Assembly (NCBI GenBank): GCA_012959765.1
Contig: DUCO01000049.1
Coordinates: 1 to 64,000, forward strand
Direction: 5' to 3'
Source of the DNA: Dehalococcoidia bacterium
GTDB lineage: Bacteria; Chloroflexota; Dehalococcoidia; Lucifugimonadales; Lucifugimonadaceae
DNA: 64,000 bases
This document shows positions 62,096 through 64,000 of the stretch, in pieces. The stretch's first letter is position 1; every line of letters begins with the position of its first letter. Below the pieces are notes generated by a model. That model did no database searches and was not told the DNA's origin. It saw nothing but the letters and a program-made list of their open reading frames with translations. The position numbers and the translations under genes were made by a program.

Positions 62096-62968
62096 ATGGT
62101 TTGGAATTTCGAGAATTCGGCGCCGGTTATCGGTTCGATCACCGAGGGCAACGCCTGGGACGGCGAGCGGATGCTGTACTCCAACATCGCCATGAACCGC
62201 ATCATGTCCTACGATCCTGAGACGGGATTAGTCGAGACCTGGCGGGAAGACACCGAGGGCACCAACGGACTCAACTTCGACAGTGAGGGTCAGCTTTTCG
62301 GATGCTCGGGCAACGGACGCAAGATCGTGCGCTTCGACCCTAACGGGCAAATGGTGACGATCGCGGATCGACTCGACGGTCGACGTATCAACTCACCCAA
62401 CGATCTCGCTATTACGCCGTCGGGGTCGATCTATTTTTCCGACCGGGTCAGCGATGTGAATCCTGACGTTGGAATCGACCATTCGTCGATCATCTCCGCA
62501 GAACCGCAGGAAGATGGCACGTACAAAACTGTTCGCCGTACGTTTGACACTACGATGCCAAACGGTCTGCTTTTCTCCAGTGATTACAAGATTTTGTACG
62601 TAGCCCAGAGCGACTACCTCGCCAGCGAAAAGCGGGAACTGCGGGCGTATCCGGTCAAAGACGATGGGTCGCTTGGCGAGTACGCAGTGCTCCACGATTT
62701 CGGACCACACCGTGGCATCGACGGCATGACGTTATCGAGCGAAGGCAACATCGTCGCCTGCACCGGCTGGGAGATTTCTGGCCCCGGCGGAAACGTGACC
62801 GTCTTCGATCCAAAGGGTCGAATAATCGAGACTCACCCGACGCCAGCCCAACGCCCAACCAACTGCACATTTGTCGGCGAAGACCTCTACGTATCGTCGA
62901 TCGAGGGCCACTGCCTCGTCGCAAAAAACACCGGCATGACGGGGCACCTGCTGTGGCCTAGCAGCTAG
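62096..62968 (+). CDS. SMP-30/gluconolactonase-family lactonase (copy 1)
   Basis: Six-bladed beta-propeller hydrolase, 290 residues, that opens sugar lactones or related esters with a divalent metal. Recognisable: EGNAWDGERMLYSN (Glu), RRINSPNDLAITPSGSIYFS (Asn), RTFDTTMPNGLLFSSD (Asn) and GPHRGIDGMTLSSEGNI (Asp), the four canonical metal ligand sites. No signal peptide. A sugar-acid pathway with the two enolase-superfamily proteins is plausible but not shown. Confidence 0.9.
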   Translation: MVWNFENSAPVIGSITEGNAWDGERMLYSNIAMNRIMSYDPETGLVETWREDTEGTNGLNFDSEGQLFGCSGNGRKIVRFDPNGQMVTIADRLDGRRINSPNDLAITPSGSIYFSDRVSDVNPDVGIDHSSIISAEPQEDGTYKTVRRTFDTTMPNGLLFSSDYKILYVAQSDYLASEKRELRAYPVKDDGSLGEYAVLHDFGPHRGIDGMTLSSEGNIVACTGWEISGPGGNVTVFDPKGRIIETHPTPAQRPTNCTFVGEDLYVSSIEGHCLVAKNTGMTGHLLWPSS

Positions 62969-63045
62969 GCTGCACCAAGAGCCATCCCTGAAGCGCACAC
63001 AACCACCAATACGGCCAACACTTACTCAAGCTGAAAGAAGAACCA

Positions 63046-63936
63046 ATGGTTTGGAAATGGACCCAGATTGCTAACCACGACAAGCTGACCGAGGGGCCGG
63101 TGTGGGACGGTTCGGGCTTGCTCTACAACGAGTGTTCGACACATACGACGTTCAGGTGGGACCCGAAAACCGGCGAGAGTTCGGTATGGCGAGAGAATAC
63201 CGGTGCAGCGAACGGCCAGACGTTCGATCGGCAGGGGCAGCTATTTGCGTGCGAGGGTGATGCTCACCGGGTGACCAAGATCGACACGTCGGAACCGAAC
63301 GCCAACCCTGTCATCATCAGCGATTCGTTCAAGGGTGACGGTCTTAACTGGCCGAACGATCTAGCGGTCGACTCGCAGGGGCGGGTCTACTTCACCGACC
63401 CGAATTACTCTCAGGATCCGAATAATCTTGAGCACGAATCGGTCTACATGACCGAGCACACGTTTGGCGGTAACTGGAACACCATCAGGGTGACTTTCGA
63501 TACTCGAAAGCCAAACGGTGTGCTGTTTTCAATCGACCAGAAAACCCTGTTCGTGGCAGACACGCCGAACGAACCTGAAGATCCAAAGCGCCTACTCGCC
63601 TACCCGGTCAACGACGATGGCACGCTGGGCGATCATCAGGTGCTGCACGACTTCGGCACGGGACGCAGCATCGACGGCATGACGCTGACAAGCGCCGGGA
63701 CAATTCTGGCAACGGCAGGTTCTTCTTCCGGGGGGCCAGGTCCGATGATCTACGAGTTCGAAACGTCAGGCCGAGTGGTTCTCACTCACCCGTCGCCTGC
63801 CGACAATCCAACGAACTGCACGTTTGGCGGCTCATCACTGAGCACGCTGTTCGTTACTTTCGCGGGCGGCGAGGTGTACCAAGTCGATGACACAGGCCAC
63901 ACGGGCCATCTGGCGTATCCGCAGCGTAGGTTTTAG
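63046..63936 (+). CDS. SMP-30/gluconolactonase-family lactonase (copy 2)
   Basis: 296 residues, same fold and motif order: EGPVWDGSGLLYNE, GLNWPNDLAVDSQGRVYFTD, VTFDTRKPNGVLFSID, GTGRSIDGMTLTSAGTIL. It starts with the same MVWxW/N-like N-terminus and leader as copy 1, so it is a tandem duplicate. The metal-ligand residues are all retained, so both copies are probably active. Confidence 0.9.
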   Translation: MVWKWTQIANHDKLTEGPVWDGSGLLYNECSTHTTFRWDPKTGESSVWRENTGAANGQTFDRQGQLFACEGDAHRVTKIDTSEPNANPVIISDSFKGDGLNWPNDLAVDSQGRVYFTDPNYSQDPNNLEHESVYMTEHTFGGNWNTIRVTFDTRKPNGVLFSIDQKTLFVADTPNEPEDPKRLLAYPVNDDGTLGDHQVLHDFGTGRSIDGMTLTSAGTILATAGSSSGGPGPMIYEFETSGRVVLTHPSPADNPTNCTFGGSSLSTLFVTFAGGEVYQVDDTGHTGHLAYPQRRF

Positions 63937-63937
63937 C

Positions 63938-64000
63938 GTGGCAATCGCTGAACCTTGGAAAGTTTCACTTCACGGTGGCCACAGCGGCGACTTTTGCGCG
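63938..64000 (+). CDS. Probable PHP-domain protein, N-terminus only
   Basis: GTG 63938 opens AIAEPWKVSLHGGHSGDFCA, two bases after the SMP-30 stop, and runs off the window. The SLHGGHSGDFC start resembles PHP-type phosphoesterases, which begin with an HxH metal motif. Only 21 codons are visible, so the assignment is tentative. Confidence 0.5.
   Translation, partial: MAIAEPWKVSLHGGHSGDFCA

Overview
The window looks like a chromosomal piece of a marine Chloroflexota of the SAR202 type. This is an inference from content: roughly balanced base composition, many TTG/GTG starts, and several expanded catabolic families side by side. These include two enolase-superfamily dehydratase-like proteins, two luciferase-like flavin monooxygenases, three Ldh2-type dehydrogenases, two SDRs, two SMP-30 lactonases, HpcH and DapA aldolases, a ThDP decarboxylase, RraA, and parts of a molybdenum hydroxylase. 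No rRNA or ribosomal-protein genes are present to settle the placement.

Layout. 1-1.7 kb: unassigned DNA and a broken 2-hydroxyacid dehydrogenase. 1.7-4.4 kb: hemA-hemL for tetrapyrrole synthesis by the C5 route. 4.6-7.9 kb: a thiol/redox group of a rhodanese with an in-frame TGA at its catalytic cysteine position plus two thioredoxin-fold lipoproteins. 8-16.3 kb: peptidase, universal stress protein, hydrolase, flavin monooxygenase, tRNA-Ala, Ldh2 dehydrogenase, nucleoside hydrolase. 16.3-20.5 kb: a mobile-element scar with an OsmC gene cut by an IS3-type element, a serine recombinase fragment, a tRNA-Pro whose two halves lie 2.9 kb apart in opposite orientation, an intact tRNA-Pro, and gene fragments. 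20.6-32.4 kb: MFS exporter, zinc-ribbon/enolase fusion, aldolase, nucleotidyltransferase, phosphodiesterase, MBL hydrolase, RraA, M20 dipeptidase, Nudix, two SDRs. 32.5-39 kb: a coupled AddA/AddB-like helicase-nuclease pair.

39.4-46.2 kb: a second accessory region. It runs from tRNA-Arg and a frameshifted tyrosine recombinase, past a truncated gene, to a DapA-family/ThDP-enzyme cassette lying between two copies of a 68-69 bp IS hairpin, then an IS6-type transposase, a tRNA-Gly-like half and a CAU tRNA. Two paralogous lipoproteins lie at its edges. 47-55.7 kb: two membrane-protein paralogues, an enolase-superfamily enzyme, the FAD and 2Fe-2S subunits of a xanthine-dehydrogenase-like enzyme (no large subunit in the window), XdhC- and MocA-like cofactor proteins, and an M24 peptidase. 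55.7-64 kb: a HAD gene with two internal stops, tandem Ldh2 enzymes, ArsR with a frameshifted SRPBCC partner, a DUF4242 protein, an ornithine-cyclodeaminase-family enzyme, a haloacid-dehalogenase-like gene, tandem SMP-30 lactonases with a duplicated leader, and the start of a probable PHP-domain gene.

Most enzymes fit a heterotroph degrading diverse sugar acids, hydroxyacids and other recalcitrant organic matter. The observations most worth testing are the possible selenocysteine rhodanese (TGA at the catalytic position, intact frame after it, hairpin at bacterial SECIS distance), the inverted split tRNA-Pro, and the shared operator and flanking IS hairpins of the DapA/ThDP cassette. Several genes carry single stops or one-base shifts, so gene decay and assembly or base-calling errors must be separated before any recoding claim is accepted.
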